NCBI RefSeq assembly: GCF_004168625.1 | Contig: NZ_SDWW01000012.1 | Location: 30,761 to 94,760 of the forward strand | DNA: 64,000 nucleotides | Direction: 5' to 3' | From: Pengzhenrongella frigida | GTDB taxonomy: Bacteria > Actinomycetota > Actinomycetes > Actinomycetales > Cellulomonadaceae | Shown here: one piece after another, positions 1-11,414 of the stretch | Layout of the letters: every line of letters begins with the position of its first letter | Position numbering within the stretch: position 1 is the stretch's first letter | Made by a program: the position numbers and the translations under genes | The notes under the pieces: generated by a model | What the model was told of the DNA's origin: nothing | The model's input: only the letters and a program-made list of their open reading frames with translations | The model's database searches: none

Positions 1-363
1 GTCGTCGTGCTCACGTCGACAGCCGCGCTCGACACCTACCCCGGCGGCGGCGGGTACGTCGCGGCCAAGCACGCCGAACGCCAGATCGCCACGACGCTGC
101 GGCTCGAGCTCGTGGGCCAGCCGGTGCGGGTGATCGAGATCGCGCCGGGGATGGTCCGCACCGAGGAGTTCTCGCTGAACCGCTTCGGCGGCGACGCGGC
201 CCGGGCCGACGCCGTCTACGCCGGGGTGGACGCCCCGCTCACCGCCGACGACGTCGCCGACGCCATCGCGTGGACGCTCACCCGGCCGCACCACGTGAAC
301 ATCGACCAGCTCGTGATCCGCCCGCGCGCCCAGGCCTCCAACACGCTGGTGGCCCGGGCGTAG
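1..363 (+). CDS. Short-chain dehydrogenase, YdfG-like, 5' end missing
   Basis: This is the C-terminal part (about 120 residues) of a short-chain dehydrogenase/reductase; the reading frame is open to the left edge, so the Rossmann NAD(P)-binding half lies outside the window. The catalytic YxxxK signature is visible as YVAAK, preceded by the STA of the catalytic-serine strand and followed by the APGMVRTEEF loop. The tail, with HVNIDQLVIRPRAQ, closely resembles that of E. coli YdfG, an NADP-dependent 3-hydroxy acid dehydrogenase. The gene ends 42 bp before mmsA, so the two are probably co-transcribed. Inferred role: oxidation of 3-hydroxyisobutyrate, 3-hydroxypropionate or serine to a semialdehyde, or the reverse. 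Substrate is not provable from sequence. Confidence 0.85.
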   Translation, partial: VVVLTSTAALDTYPGGGGYVAAKHAERQIATTLRLELVGQPVRVIEIAPGMVRTEEFSLNRFGGDAARADAVYAGVDAPLTADDVADAIAWTLTRPHHVNIDQLVIRPRAQASNTLVARA

Positions 364-405
364 TCGCCCTCGTCCCCCTTGAGCCCTTTGAGAAAGGCAG
401 CTTCC

Positions 406-1959
406 ATGAGCCACCCGATCGACGCCACCACCCCGCCGACCGCGCCCGTCGTCGTGGACATCCCGCACTGGATCGGCGGCCGGGCCGTGCCCGCCGCCAC
501 CGGTGCGCCGACCGCGCCGGTGACCAATCCCGCCACGGGGCTGGTCACGGGGGCCGTCCCGCTCGGGGGAACCGTCGAGGTCGACGCCGCGGTGGCAGCG
601 GCGAGCGCCGCGTTCCCCGGGTGGCGCGACACCGCCCTGGGCCGCCGGGCGCAGGTGCTGTTCGCGTTCCGCGAGCTGCTCAACGCGCGCAAGGAGGAGG
701 TCGCGGCGATCCTCACGGCCGAGCACGGCAAGGTGCTCGCCGACGCGCTGGGTGAGGTCAGCCGAGGGCTCGAGATCGTCGAGTTCGCGTGCGGCATCCC
801 GCACCTGCTCAAGGGCGGGTACACGGAGAACGCCTCGACCCGGGTGGACGTGTACTCGATCCGGCAGCCGCTCGGTGTCGTCGGGGTGATCAGCCCGTTC
901 AACTTCCCGGTCATGGTGCCGCTGTGGTTCGTGCCGCTGGCGATCGCGGCGGGCAACACGGTCGTGCTCAAGCCCAGCGAGAAGGACCCGTCGGCCTCCG
1001 TCTGGCTGGGGGAGCTGTGGCGCGAGGCCGGCCTGCCCGACGGCGTCTTCAACGTCGTCCACGGCGCCAAGCCCGCCGTCGACGCCCTGCTCGAGCACCC
1101 CGACGTGGCCTCGATCTCGTTCGTGGGCTCCACTCCGATCGCGAAGTACGTCTATGAGACCGGGACCGCGCACGGCAAGCGCGTGCAGGCCCTGGGCGGC
1201 GCGAAGAACCACATGCTCGTGCTGCCCGACGCCGACCTCGACCTCGCCGCGGACGCCGCGGTCAACGCCGGCTTCGGTTCGGCGGGGGAGCGCTGCATGG
1301 CGATCTCGGCACTGGTCGTGGTCGAGCCGGTCGCCGACGCGCTGATCGCGAGGATCACCGCGCGGATCGCCGGGCTCCGCACCGGCGACGGCGCCCTGCT
1401 TCGCGACGGGGTCGGGGCCGACATGGGCCCGCTCGTCACGCGCGCGCACCGCGACAAGGTGGCCGGGTTCGTGGCCGCGGGCGAGGCCGAAGGTGCCGAG
1501 CTCGTCGTCGATGGCCGCGGGATCGAGGCGGACGGCGCCCCGGACGGCTTCTGGCTCGGCCCGACGCTGTTCGACCGGGTGACGCCGGGGATGAGCGTGT
1601 ACACCGAGGAGATCTTCGGACCGGTGCTGTCGGTCGTGCGGGTCGAGACCTACGACGAGGGCCTTGCCCTGATCAACGCGAACCGCTACGGCAACGGCAC
1701 CGCGATCTTCACGAACGACGGCGGGGCCGCGCGGCGGTTCCAGAACGAGGTGCAGGTCGGCATGGTCGGGATCAACGTGCCGATCCCCGTGCCCATGGCG
1801 TACTACTCGTTCGGGGGCTGGAAGGCGTCACTGTTCGGGGACTCGCACGCGCACGGTCTGGAGGGTGTGCACTTCTTCACCCGCGGCAAGGTCGTGACCT
1901 CCCGCTGGCTCGACCCGAGCCACGGCGGGATCAACCTGGGCTTCCCCCGCAACGACTGA
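406..1959 (+). CDS. mmsA: CoA-acylating methylmalonate-semialdehyde dehydrogenase
   Basis: The 517-residue product is an aldehyde dehydrogenase of the MmsA/IolA type, which converts (methyl)malonate semialdehyde plus CoA and NAD to propionyl- or acetyl-CoA and CO2. Family hallmarks are SPFNFPVMVPLWFVPLAIA, FVGSTPIAKYVYE and the catalytic cysteine near residue 297 in GSAGERCMAIS. The ATG at 406 has AAAGG about 8 nt upstream; the frame is open to an upstream TTG at 379, but no ribosome site supports that. Next to the YdfG-like dehydrogenase it suggests a valine, beta-alanine or inositol breakdown step. The following TetR may control this pair as well as the DUF5692 gene, but the operator lies downstream of mmsA, so that is uncertain. 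Confidence 0.93.
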   Translation: MSHPIDATTPPTAPVVVDIPHWIGGRAVPAATGAPTAPVTNPATGLVTGAVPLGGTVEVDAAVAAASAAFPGWRDTALGRRAQVLFAFRELLNARKEEVAAILTAEHGKVLADALGEVSRGLEIVEFACGIPHLLKGGYTENASTRVDVYSIRQPLGVVGVISPFNFPVMVPLWFVPLAIAAGNTVVLKPSEKDPSASVWLGELWREAGLPDGVFNVVHGAKPAVDALLEHPDVASISFVGSTPIAKYVYETGTAHGKRVQALGGAKNHMLVLPDADLDLAADAAVNAGFGSAGERCMAISALVVVEPVADALIARITARIAGLRTGDGALLRDGVGADMGPLVTRAHRDKVAGFVAAGEAEGAELVVDGRGIEADGAPDGFWLGPTLFDRVTPGMSVYTEEIFGPVLSVVRVETYDEGLALINANRYGNGTAIFTNDGGAARRFQNEVQVGMVGINVPIPVPMAYYSFGGWKASLFGDSHAHGLEGVHFFTRGKVVTSRWLDPSHGGINLGFPRND

Positions 1960-1991
1960 GCCGTATCGACTGAGCCGTATCGACTGAGCCG
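1953..1991 (+). repeat. 14-bp tandem repeat over the mmsA stop codon
   Basis: The unit CGACTGAGCCGTAT occurs at 1953-1966 and again at 1967-1980, with a third copy matching 11 of 14 bases from 1981. The first copy contains the mmsA stop codon, so length changes would not alter the protein. No hairpin is obvious. It looks like a slipped-strand duplication. Confidence 0.8.
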
Positions 1992-2015
1992 AACGGGTCG
2001 ACTTCGCCGTCGCCA

Positions 2016-2056
2016 CCCACTTCCGTTGACAGTGTGTCAACGGAAGTGGGTAGCGT
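2016..2056 (+). promoter_or_regulatory. TetR operator overlapping its promoter
   Basis: A perfect 16-bp inverted repeat, CCCACTTCCGTTGACA at 2016-2031 and its exact complement at 2035-2050, is separated by only GTG. The inner end of the left arm is a consensus -35 hexamer, TTGACA (2026-2031). A plausible -10, TAGCGT, lies at 2051-2056 with a rather long 19-bp spacer. The site lies about 60 bp before the TetR start. Autoregulation by that TetR protein is the natural inference. Confidence 0.8.
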
Positions 2057-2112
2057 GATCGTCGACGCACTGAACGACGTCCTGGTGCGCTCGGAATCGA
2101 CGAAGGCTGGCA

Positions 2113-2778
2113 ATGACACGGACCGGTGAGCCTGCTCGACAGCGTGCTCGGTCGATCAAGGCGCCCGTCGAGCGCCGGGAGGAGATCCGCGCCGCCGCCC
2201 GCGAGCTGTTCTCCGAGCACGGGATCGCCAAGACCTCCATCACCGACGTCGCCGAACGCGTGGGGGTCACGCGCGGGCTCGTCTACCACTACTTCGTCGA
2301 CAAGGACGTCCTGGTCCAGGCCGTGCTCGAGGCCGATATCGCGGAGTTCGTCGAGAGCATCCGGGTCTGGGACGCGGCGCGCGAGGTCGGCAACATCGAG
2401 CGCGCGCTCACGGACTGCATCGCGATCTTCCGGCACCACCAGCGCGATGCCGGTCCGCTGCGCGCGGATCTGCACCGGGCCGAGAACGCGGGGCTGTACA
2501 ACCAGTTCGTCGATCGGGCGGTCGTCGCCATCGTCGACTGCTTCAGCACGACCACGGTCGAGGCCTACGCCCGGCTACACCAGATGGAGATCGCGCACGT
2601 CCACGAGACGTTCTCCGTGCTGGTCTACGGACTCATCGGTCTGACCCGGTCCAAGCCCGACCTCGACGACCGCATCCTGATCGCCATCGTGCGGCAGACC
2701 CTGCACCTCGGGCCGAGCCCGCGGGCCGGCGAGCGCGACCTCGACTTTTCCCCACCCGCCCACGTCGAAGGAGACTGA
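2113..2778 (+). CDS. TetR/AcrR family transcriptional regulator
   Basis: The 221-residue protein has an N-terminal TetR helix-turn-helix at about residues 20-75, with the typical AARELFSEHGIAKTSITDVA and GVTRGLVYHYFVDKDVL segments, and a helical C-terminal ligand domain I cannot assign to a known effector. The ATG at 2113 follows AAGG at 2102-2105. Its stop is 4 bp before the DUF5692 gene, whose ribosome site GAAGGAG (2767-2773) lies inside the end of this gene, so the two should be translationally coupled. The perfect palindrome at 2016-2050 is its likely operator, making this a self-regulated bicistron. Confidence 0.9.
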   Translation: MTRTGEPARQRARSIKAPVERREEIRAAARELFSEHGIAKTSITDVAERVGVTRGLVYHYFVDKDVLVQAVLEADIAEFVESIRVWDAAREVGNIERALTDCIAIFRHHQRDAGPLRADLHRAENAGLYNQFVDRAVVAIVDCFSTTTVEAYARLHQMEIAHVHETFSVLVYGLIGLTRSKPDLDDRILIAIVRQTLHLGPSPRAGERDLDFSPPAHVEGD

Positions 2779-2782
2779 CGCT

Positions 2783-3739
2783 GTGTTCCTGTTCGAATCG
2801 ATCCCGTGGTCCTCGGTACTCATGTGGATCGCGGTGGTCGCGGCGCTGATGCTCGCCAACGAGGCCGCGCGAGCCAACAAGTGGGTCGGACTCTCGCTCT
2901 TCCTGGTGCTGCCCGTCGTGCTGACGATCTTCGTGTGGCCCACAACCGCCGGCGAGGGGTCCAGCACCGGGACGTGGTTCCACTGGGTCAAGGTGTACTC
3001 CGCGCTGGCGGGGTGTCTCGGCTTCATGGCGCTGCGGTTCATCCCGGGCCTGATCAAGAACAAGTTCGCCCTGATGTTCCCGGCCGCGATCCTGGCCCTG
3101 AACATCTTCGAGGCGGTCATCCGCGACTTCCAGGTCTACGGACTCGACGGCCGGATCGACGGCGTCATGATGGTCGGCGGCCCGTGGAACATCATGAACG
3201 GGGTGGCCGGCCTGCTGAACCTCCTCACCATCTGCGGCTGGATGGGGATCTTCATCAGCCGGGGCAAGCAGAAGGACATGATCTGGCCGGACATGCTCTG
3301 GTTCTGGATCATCGCCTATGACCTGTGGAACTTCGCGTACGTCTACAACTGCGTGGGCGACCACGCGTTCTACGCGGGTGCGGCGCTGCTCGTGTCGTGC
3401 ACGATTCCGGCATTCTTCATCAAACGCGGCGCGTGGCTGCAGCACCGGGCCCAGACGCTCGCGTTCTGGATGATGTTCACGATGGCGTTCCCGGCCTTTG
3501 TCGGCGAGTCCATGTTTGCGGTGAAGTCCTCGAACGATCCCCAGGCCCTCTTCGTCGTCAGCGCTATCGCCCTGGCCGCGAACATCGCCGTCGTGATCTA
3601 CCAGGTGGTCAAGATCGTCAAGGGTCGCCGCAACCCGCTCACGGACGAGATCTACCGCGACCTGCCCGCCTACCAGAAGGTGGTCGAGGCCAACCGGCCC
3701 CTCGCTGCGGAGCCGCTCGAACAGGCCCTGGCGGTCTGA
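2783..3739 (+). CDS. Multi-pass membrane protein, DUF5692-like
   Basis: The 318-residue, strongly hydrophobic protein has about eight or nine predicted membrane segments and no signal peptide. It starts with GTG at 2783, 9 nt after a strong GAAGGAG. I recognise it from recall as a DUF5692-type protein; no function is established to my knowledge. Conserved-looking polar or aromatic patches include FVWPTT, WFHWVKVYSALAG, the GGPWNIMNG loop, IAYDLWNFAYVYNCVGDHAFY and FPAFVGESMF, which put Asp, Asn, His and Glu residues within or next to helices. That pattern would suit an integral-membrane enzyme or a transporter. It is co-transcribed with a TetR regulator and followed by a strong terminator, so it is the last and probably main target of that switch. 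Confidence 0.75.
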   Translation: MFLFESIPWSSVLMWIAVVAALMLANEAARANKWVGLSLFLVLPVVLTIFVWPTTAGEGSSTGTWFHWVKVYSALAGCLGFMALRFIPGLIKNKFALMFPAAILALNIFEAVIRDFQVYGLDGRIDGVMMVGGPWNIMNGVAGLLNLLTICGWMGIFISRGKQKDMIWPDMLWFWIIAYDLWNFAYVYNCVGDHAFYAGAALLVSCTIPAFFIKRGAWLQHRAQTLAFWMMFTMAFPAFVGESMFAVKSSNDPQALFVVSAIALAANIAVVIYQVVKIVKGRRNPLTDEIYRDLPAYQKVVEANRPLAAEPLEQALAV

Positions 3740-3750
3740 CCCCGTACGAA

Positions 3751-3792
3751 CTGCGCCCGGTGCCCTGCGAATCGCAGGCGCACCGGGCGCAG
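3751..3792. terminator. Bidirectional hairpin between convergent genes
   Basis: A near-perfect stem pairs CTGCGCCCGGTGC (3751-3763) with GCACCGGGCGCAG (3780-3792), continuing inward as CCTGCG/CGCAGG around an AAT loop with one bulged C. It separates the DUF5692 gene from the convergent minus-strand gene. There is no clear U-tract, as is common in high-GC actinobacteria. Confidence 0.8.
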
Positions 3793-3820
3793 CTCGTCGC
3801 CCGAGCGGGCCGAGGTGGAG

Positions 3821-4333
3821 TCAGCTTCGCGGCGCGCTGAAGTACGGCTTCGCTGCGGGGCGGAACATGAAGACGACAGCGCCGACGGTGGCCACCAGCG
3901 AGATGAGGTTGGTGGCCGTACCGATGGAGAAGCCCTGCGTCAACGAGATCAGGGTCATGAGGGCGGACAGGCCGGCCAGGACGGTGAGCACGATCCGGGC
4001 CCAGTTGCGGCCGGCCTTCATCTTGAACACGAACAGGAGCTGGAGCCCGATGAGGACCAGCGAGAACACCAGGGCGACGACGAGGCCGACATTGACGGCG
4101 GTCTGGATCTGCGCCTCGGTGAGGCCGCTCGTGTCGGCGTCCGCCATCTCCTTGACGGCGGCGGTCTGGTCGGTCATCAGGTAGGACGCGATGCCGCCCA
4201 CCAGAGCGACGGCGATGCTCGCGAACCAGAGCTTGACGGACATGAGCACGTCGGCGGGCGGTGCGAGCCGAGGCTGGCCCATCTCGTTCGCGGTCGGCCC
4301 CGAACCGGTCGGATAGGTCGGCATGCTGGTCAT
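3821..4333 (-). CDS. Small membrane protein of unknown function
   Basis: The 170-residue product has a polar N-terminus of about 30 residues and four hydrophobic helices (roughly residues 32-50, 78-100, 108-128 and 133-155), with a short KPYFSAPRS tail. I chose the ATG at 4333, which has GGGGGA just upstream; an in-frame upstream extension to 4474 is low-complexity and unsupported. I do not recognise a named family. It is a single gene between two transcription ends and converges on the DUF5692 gene. Confidence 0.7.
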   Translation of the reverse strand: MTSMPTYPTGSGPTANEMGQPRLAPPADVLMSVKLWFASIAVALVGGIASYLMTDQTAAVKEMADADTSGLTEAQIQTAVNVGLVVALVFSLVLIGLQLLFVFKMKAGRNWARIVLTVLAGLSALMTLISLTQGFSIGTATNLISLVATVGAVVFMFRPAAKPYFSAPRS

Positions 4334-4421
4334 GAATCCCCCAGGGGTGTCGGTAGCAGGAAAGCAAACACCCGTAACGTAGCGGGAATCCGTCAGCCCC
4401 GGCGGCGTCGACAGATTTGCG

Positions 4422-5096
4422 TCAGCCGACGGCGACCCGCACGTTCCGGAGGTAGCCCCTGGTCTGGTCGCCACCGTCGGGCTTCGAACCGATCGTCAGC
4501 GGGCTGGAATTGCCGATTGTCCCGATCGCGATCGAACGGCTCGTGGTCGCCCCGTCCACGGTGATGGACAGGGTGCTGCCAGACCGTCGGCAGGTGATCG
4601 AGTGAAAGGCTCCGTCGAGCACGTTCCGGGAGCTCGCCACGTATTTCTCCGTGGCCCCGGCGCCCTTGAAGAAGCACGTCGGCTGGGGTTTGAGCTCCAT
4701 CTTGTACGAGCCGCCCGAGGTGGACGCGAGGCCCTTGCGCATCAGGTCGACGTCCCGCGCGGCGGAGGTCGGGACCCGGGTGTCCCAGGCGACGTCCAGG
4801 CTGAACGAGAAGGGCTTGGTCCCGGGGTTGAGGCTGCTCGCGGTCTTCACCGTGATGTGGCCGGTCGTGAACAGGTACGAGGACCCCTTCTGGCCGACCG
4901 TCACGCCGGAGCCGAACGTGCCGTGGTTCTTCAGTCCGCTGCTGTCGTAGGCGGTCCGGCCCGAGGTCTCGTCGAGGCGGAGGCTGAGCACGGTCTGGGA
5001 TGCAGCCTGCGCCGAGGTCGCGAGACCGAGGGCGCACAGGATTGCGACGAGGAGGACGGCGGGGGAGCGGCGCGTGTTGCGCAGGGTGCGAGACAT
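4422..5096 (-). CDS. Secreted LamG-like (concanavalin A fold) protein
   Basis: The 224-residue product begins with an arginine-rich n-region, a hydrophobic core and an AQA-A cleavage site near residue 31, so it should be exported by Sec. The remainder reads as one LamG/laminin-G jelly-roll domain: LRLDETSGRTAYDSSGLKNHG at the start is the typical LamG entry strand, and later strands carry SSLNPGTKPFSFSLDV, the LDGAFHSITCRRSG patch and SLSITVDG. Two cysteines could form a disulphide. No catalytic domain is attached, so it is probably a carbohydrate- or surface-binding protein. GAAGG lies 7 nt before the ATG. The 161 bp upstream to 5257 show nothing I can interpret. Confidence 0.8.
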   Translation of the reverse strand: MSRTLRNTRRSPAVLLVAILCALGLATSAQAASQTVLSLRLDETSGRTAYDSSGLKNHGTFGSGVTVGQKGSSYLFTTGHITVKTASSLNPGTKPFSFSLDVAWDTRVPTSAARDVDLMRKGLASTSGGSYKMELKPQPTCFFKGAGATEKYVASSRNVLDGAFHSITCRRSGSTLSITVDGATTSRSIAIGTIGNSSPLTIGSKPDGGDQTRGYLRNVRVAVG

Positions 5097-5257
5097 GGCT
5101 TCGCCCTTCGTTTGACGGATGTGGAGTTGACTCCGGTCGCCGCCCTGGGGTGATCACGCCCGGCGCGACCTGCGTTCCTCGCGAGCTGTAACCAAGGTTC
5201 CACCGCCGGGCGAGACGTGCATCTTGGCCGCCGGGGCAGGCGGTGACCGGGGCGCAG

Positions 5258-5450
5258 TAGACTCGTCGCACAGGCGTCGACCCGGCCATCACCGGTGAGC
5301 CTCCGGAAGAACGGGACCCGTGCACGGTCCCCGGTAGAACCGGACGGGTGGCCCGTCATAGCCGGCTCAAGTGGTCGTCGGAGGTTGCGGCGGCAAGCGG
5401 GGTGGTACCGCGGCACGTGGCTCAGGAGCCGGGTGTCGTCCTCGTGGCAA
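5258..5450 (+). promoter_or_regulatory. T-box riboswitch of ileS (isoleucine)
   Basis: A -10 box TAGACT (5258-5263) is followed by a leader that begins with a very short Stem I, CCGG CC ATC A CCGG, presenting an isoleucine specifier codon ATC at 5288-5290. About 105 nt later is the canonical T-box element AAGCGGGGTGGTACCGCGG (5395-5413). Its TGGT pairs with the ACCA end of uncharged tRNA-Ile. Actinobacterial ileS T-boxes of this ultrashort Stem I type are known to act on translation by hiding the ribosome site, and I see no U-rich terminator here. The exact sequestering helix over AGGAG at 5473-5477 is not resolved by eye. Confidence 0.9.
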
Positions 5451-5488
5451 GCATTCTCGACGCCACCGACCCAGGAGCCTTCGCAGCC

Positions 5489-8802
<3,314 letters not shown>

Positions 8803-8806
<4 letters not shown>

Positions 8807-10176
8807 CCCGCGCCGACCGGTCCCGCCGGGACGCCGAGCGCGCCGCCGACGAGGCCGCCAAGGAGGTCTACCAGGCCATCTTGTCCCGCAACCCCGAGCA
8901 CGACTTCGAGCCCACGCTCGACCGCGTGCGCGCGGTGTGCGACCTGCTGGGCGACCCGCAGAAGGCGTTTCGCACGGTGCACGTCACCGGCACCAACGGC
9001 AAGACGTCGACCGCACGGATGATCGACCGCCTGGTGCGCGAGCACGGCCTGCGGACCGGACGGTTCACGAGCCCGCACCTGACCAGCCCGCGCGAGCGCA
9101 TCGCGATCGACGGGGAGCCGATCAGTGCCGAGCGGTTCGTCGACATCTGGCAGGACGTCGCGCCGTACGTGCACATGGTCGACACCCGGTCCGCGGCCGA
9201 GGGCGGTCCGCGGATGAGCTTCTTCGAGGTGCTCACCGTGATGGCGTTCGCGGCGTTCGCCGACGCGCCCATCGACGTGGCGATCATCGAGGTCGGCATG
9301 GGCGGCGGGTGGGACGCGACCAACGTCGTCGACGGTGAGGTCGCGGTCGTCGCGCCGATCTCGCTCGACCATGAACGCTGGCTCGGGCACGACCTGATCT
9401 CGATCGCGGGGGAGAAGGCCGGGATCATCAAGGACGGCGCATCGGTCGTCCTGGCGCGGCAGACCGAGGACGTCGAGGGGGTGCTGCTCGCGGCCGCGGC
9501 GGCCCGGGGTGCGCGCGTGGTGCGGGAGGGCGTCGACATCGACGTCACCGAGCGCACGGTCGCGGTCGGTGGCCAGCTCATCTCGCTGCGCGGGCTCGGC
9601 GGCATCTACACCGAGGTGTTCCTGCCGCTGTACGGCGCGCACCAGGCACACAACGCGCTGCTCGCGCTCGTGGCGACCGAGGCGCTGCTCACCGGTGGGG
9701 CGGCCCTCGACGGCGACGTGGTCGGGGCGGCGTTCGCCGACGTCGACTCGCCCGGCCGGCTCGAGGTGCTGCGCTCCAGCCCGACCATCATCGTCGACGC
9801 CGCACACAACCCGGCGGGGATCGAGGCGCTCGTGTCGGGCGTCGAGGAGGCGTTCGAGTTCACGCGCCTGGTCGGCGTCGTCGGGGTCCTGCAGGACAAG
9901 GACGCCGAGTCGGTGCTCGCCGGCCTCGAGCCGCTGCTCGCCGAGGTCGTCGTCACGCGCTCGTCGTCGCCGCGCTCGTTCGAGGTGGCCGACCTCGAGG
10001 ACATCGCCAACGAGGTGTTCGGGGAGGATCGCGTGCACGCGGTCGAGCGGCTCGACGACGCGCTCGACCTCGCGGTGGCGCTGGCCGAGGGTGAGGAGCA
10101 GTACGGCGCGGGCGTGCTCGTGACCGGCTCGATCACCATGGTCGCGGACCTCCGGATCCTGCTCGGCCGGGGCTGA
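8803..10176 (+). CDS. folC: Folylpolyglutamate synthase / dihydrofolate synthase
   Basis: The 457-residue enzyme is a Mur-ligase-like ATPase that adds glutamate to dihydropteroate or folates. The P-loop [14 protein letters not shown] is near residue 60, followed by [13 protein letters not shown], the conserved [11 protein letters not shown] and [12 protein letters not shown] segments, and the C-terminal DAAHNPAG motif. Its ATG overlaps the ileS stop as ATGA, so it is translated from the ileS transcript and should share T-box control. In relatives folC is normally followed by a DUF4233 gene and ndk; here about 5.1 kb separates them. Confidence 0.95.
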
Positions 10177-10215
10177 CGGGTCGCGCACGGCGGGTCGTGC
10201 ACCCGGGTGAACAAA

Positions 10216-10234
10216 CGTGCATCTCTGGTGCACG
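10216..10234. promoter_or_regulatory. Candidate operator, CGTGCA-N7-TGCACG
   Basis: A perfect 6-bp inverted repeat with a 7-bp spacer lies in the folC-dhaK gap, and a further half-site CGTGCAC is at 10196-10202. TTGACG at 10243-10248 could be a -35 for the dha operon, with a poor -10 (AAAGGT, 10266-10271). No regulator gene next to dhaKLM is an obvious partner. Confidence 0.35.
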
Positions 10235-10274
10235 AGTTCCCCTTGACGCCGGTTCGGCGCCCCGAAAAGGTGAA

Positions 10275-10317
10275 CAGACAGGTGAGAGGCGCGCAGGCGC
10301 CCTCTCACCGCTGTCTC
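10275..10317 (+). terminator. Strong hairpin after folC
   Basis: AGACAGGTGAGAGGCGC pairs with GCGCCCTCTCACCGCTGTCT, a stem of about 18 bp interrupted by a bulged C and a two-base GC bulge. It is the likely transcription end of ileS-folC. If the weak promoter at 10243-10271 is real, it would instead sit in the dha leader as an attenuator. Confidence 0.6.
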
Positions 10318-10396
10318 ACCGGGCGGGTCACCGACGACACGCCCTGCTCTGGCTCGGACCCGCGCGCGACGCGCCGGTGAAGAAGGGATGTGCAGC

Positions 10397-11392
10397 GTGA
10401 AGAAGCTGATCAACGACCCGCAGAACGTCGTCGCCGAGTCCGTCGAGGGGTTCGGCTGGGCCCATGCGGACATCGTCGCGGTGAGCTTTGACCCCGACTT
10501 CGTCTCCCGCGCTGGCGGTGCGGTGGCCGGCAAGGTCGGCCTCGTCTCCGGCGGCGGCAGCGGGCACGAGCCGCTGCACGCGGGCTTCGTCGGGGTCGGC
10601 ATGCTCGACGCCGCAGTTCCCGGCGCGGTGTTCACCTCGCCCACCCCCGATCAGATCGCCCCGGCGATCGCCGCCGCGAACGGTGGCGCAGGCGTGCTGG
10701 CCATCGTGAAGAACTACACCGGCGACGTGCTCAACTTCGAGACGGCCGTCGAGCTCGCGGAGGCTGACGACATCGAGGTCAGCACCGTGATCGTCAACGA
10801 CGACGTCGCGGTCCTGGACTCGCTGTACACGGCAGGTCGACGCGGGGTCGCGGGCACGGTCTGCGTCGAGAAGATCGCCGGCGCAGCAGCCGAGCGCGGC
10901 GACAACCTCGCGGCGGTCACGGCCGTCGCCGAGCACGTGATTGCGAACGTCCGCACGATGGGCGTCGCGCTCGCCGCGTGCACCGTCCCGCACGCCGGCC
11001 AGCCGAGCTTCGACCTCACCGACGACGAGATCGAGATCGGCATCGGGATCCACGGTGAGCCCGGGCGTCGGCGCATCCCGCTCGCCCCCGCGGACGACAT
11101 CACGGAGATGCTGCTCACGCCCGTCGCCGACGACCTCGCCCTGGCCGCGGGCGACGACGTGCTGCTGTTCGTCAACGGGATGGGGGGGACCCCCGCGTCG
11201 GAGCTCTACATCGTCTATCGTCAGGCGCGCAAGCTGCTCGAGGCCCGGGGGGTTCGTGTCACCCGGTCGTTGGTCGGCAACTACGTGACCTCGCTCGAGA
11301 TGCAGGGTGCGTCGGTGACCGTCCTTCGGCTGGACTCGGAGCTCACGGCGCTGTGGGACGCCCCCGTGAACACGGCGGCGATGCACTGGTAG
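10397..11392 (+). CDS. dhaK: PEP-dependent dihydroxyacetone kinase, subunit DhaK
   Basis: DhaK binds dihydroxyacetone covalently and is the substrate subunit of the PTS-driven kinase that makes dihydroxyacetone phosphate. The substrate-linking histidine is at residue 219 in [12 protein letters not shown], matching His218 of E. coli DhaK; the GGGSGHEPLHAGFVG and FVNGMGGTP motifs are present. I chose GTG at 10397 (MKKLINDPQNVV, the family's usual start) because GAAGGG at 10382-10387 is then 9 nt away; the ATG at 10388 abuts that site. First gene of dhaKLM. Confidence 0.95.
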   Translation: MKKLINDPQNVVAESVEGFGWAHADIVAVSFDPDFVSRAGGAVAGKVGLVSGGGSGHEPLHAGFVGVGMLDAAVPGAVFTSPTPDQIAPAIAAANGGAGVLAIVKNYTGDVLNFETAVELAEADDIEVSTVIVNDDVAVLDSLYTAGRRGVAGTVCVEKIAGAAAERGDNLAAVTAVAEHVIANVRTMGVALAACTVPHAGQPSFDLTDDEIEIGIGIHGEPGRRRIPLAPADDITEMLLTPVADDLALAAGDDVLLFVNGMGGTPASELYIVYRQARKLLEARGVRVTRSLVGNYVTSLEMQGASVTVLRLDSELTALWDAPVNTAAMHW

Positions 11393-11414
11393 TCGACGAA
11401 TCGGAAGGTTGAGC

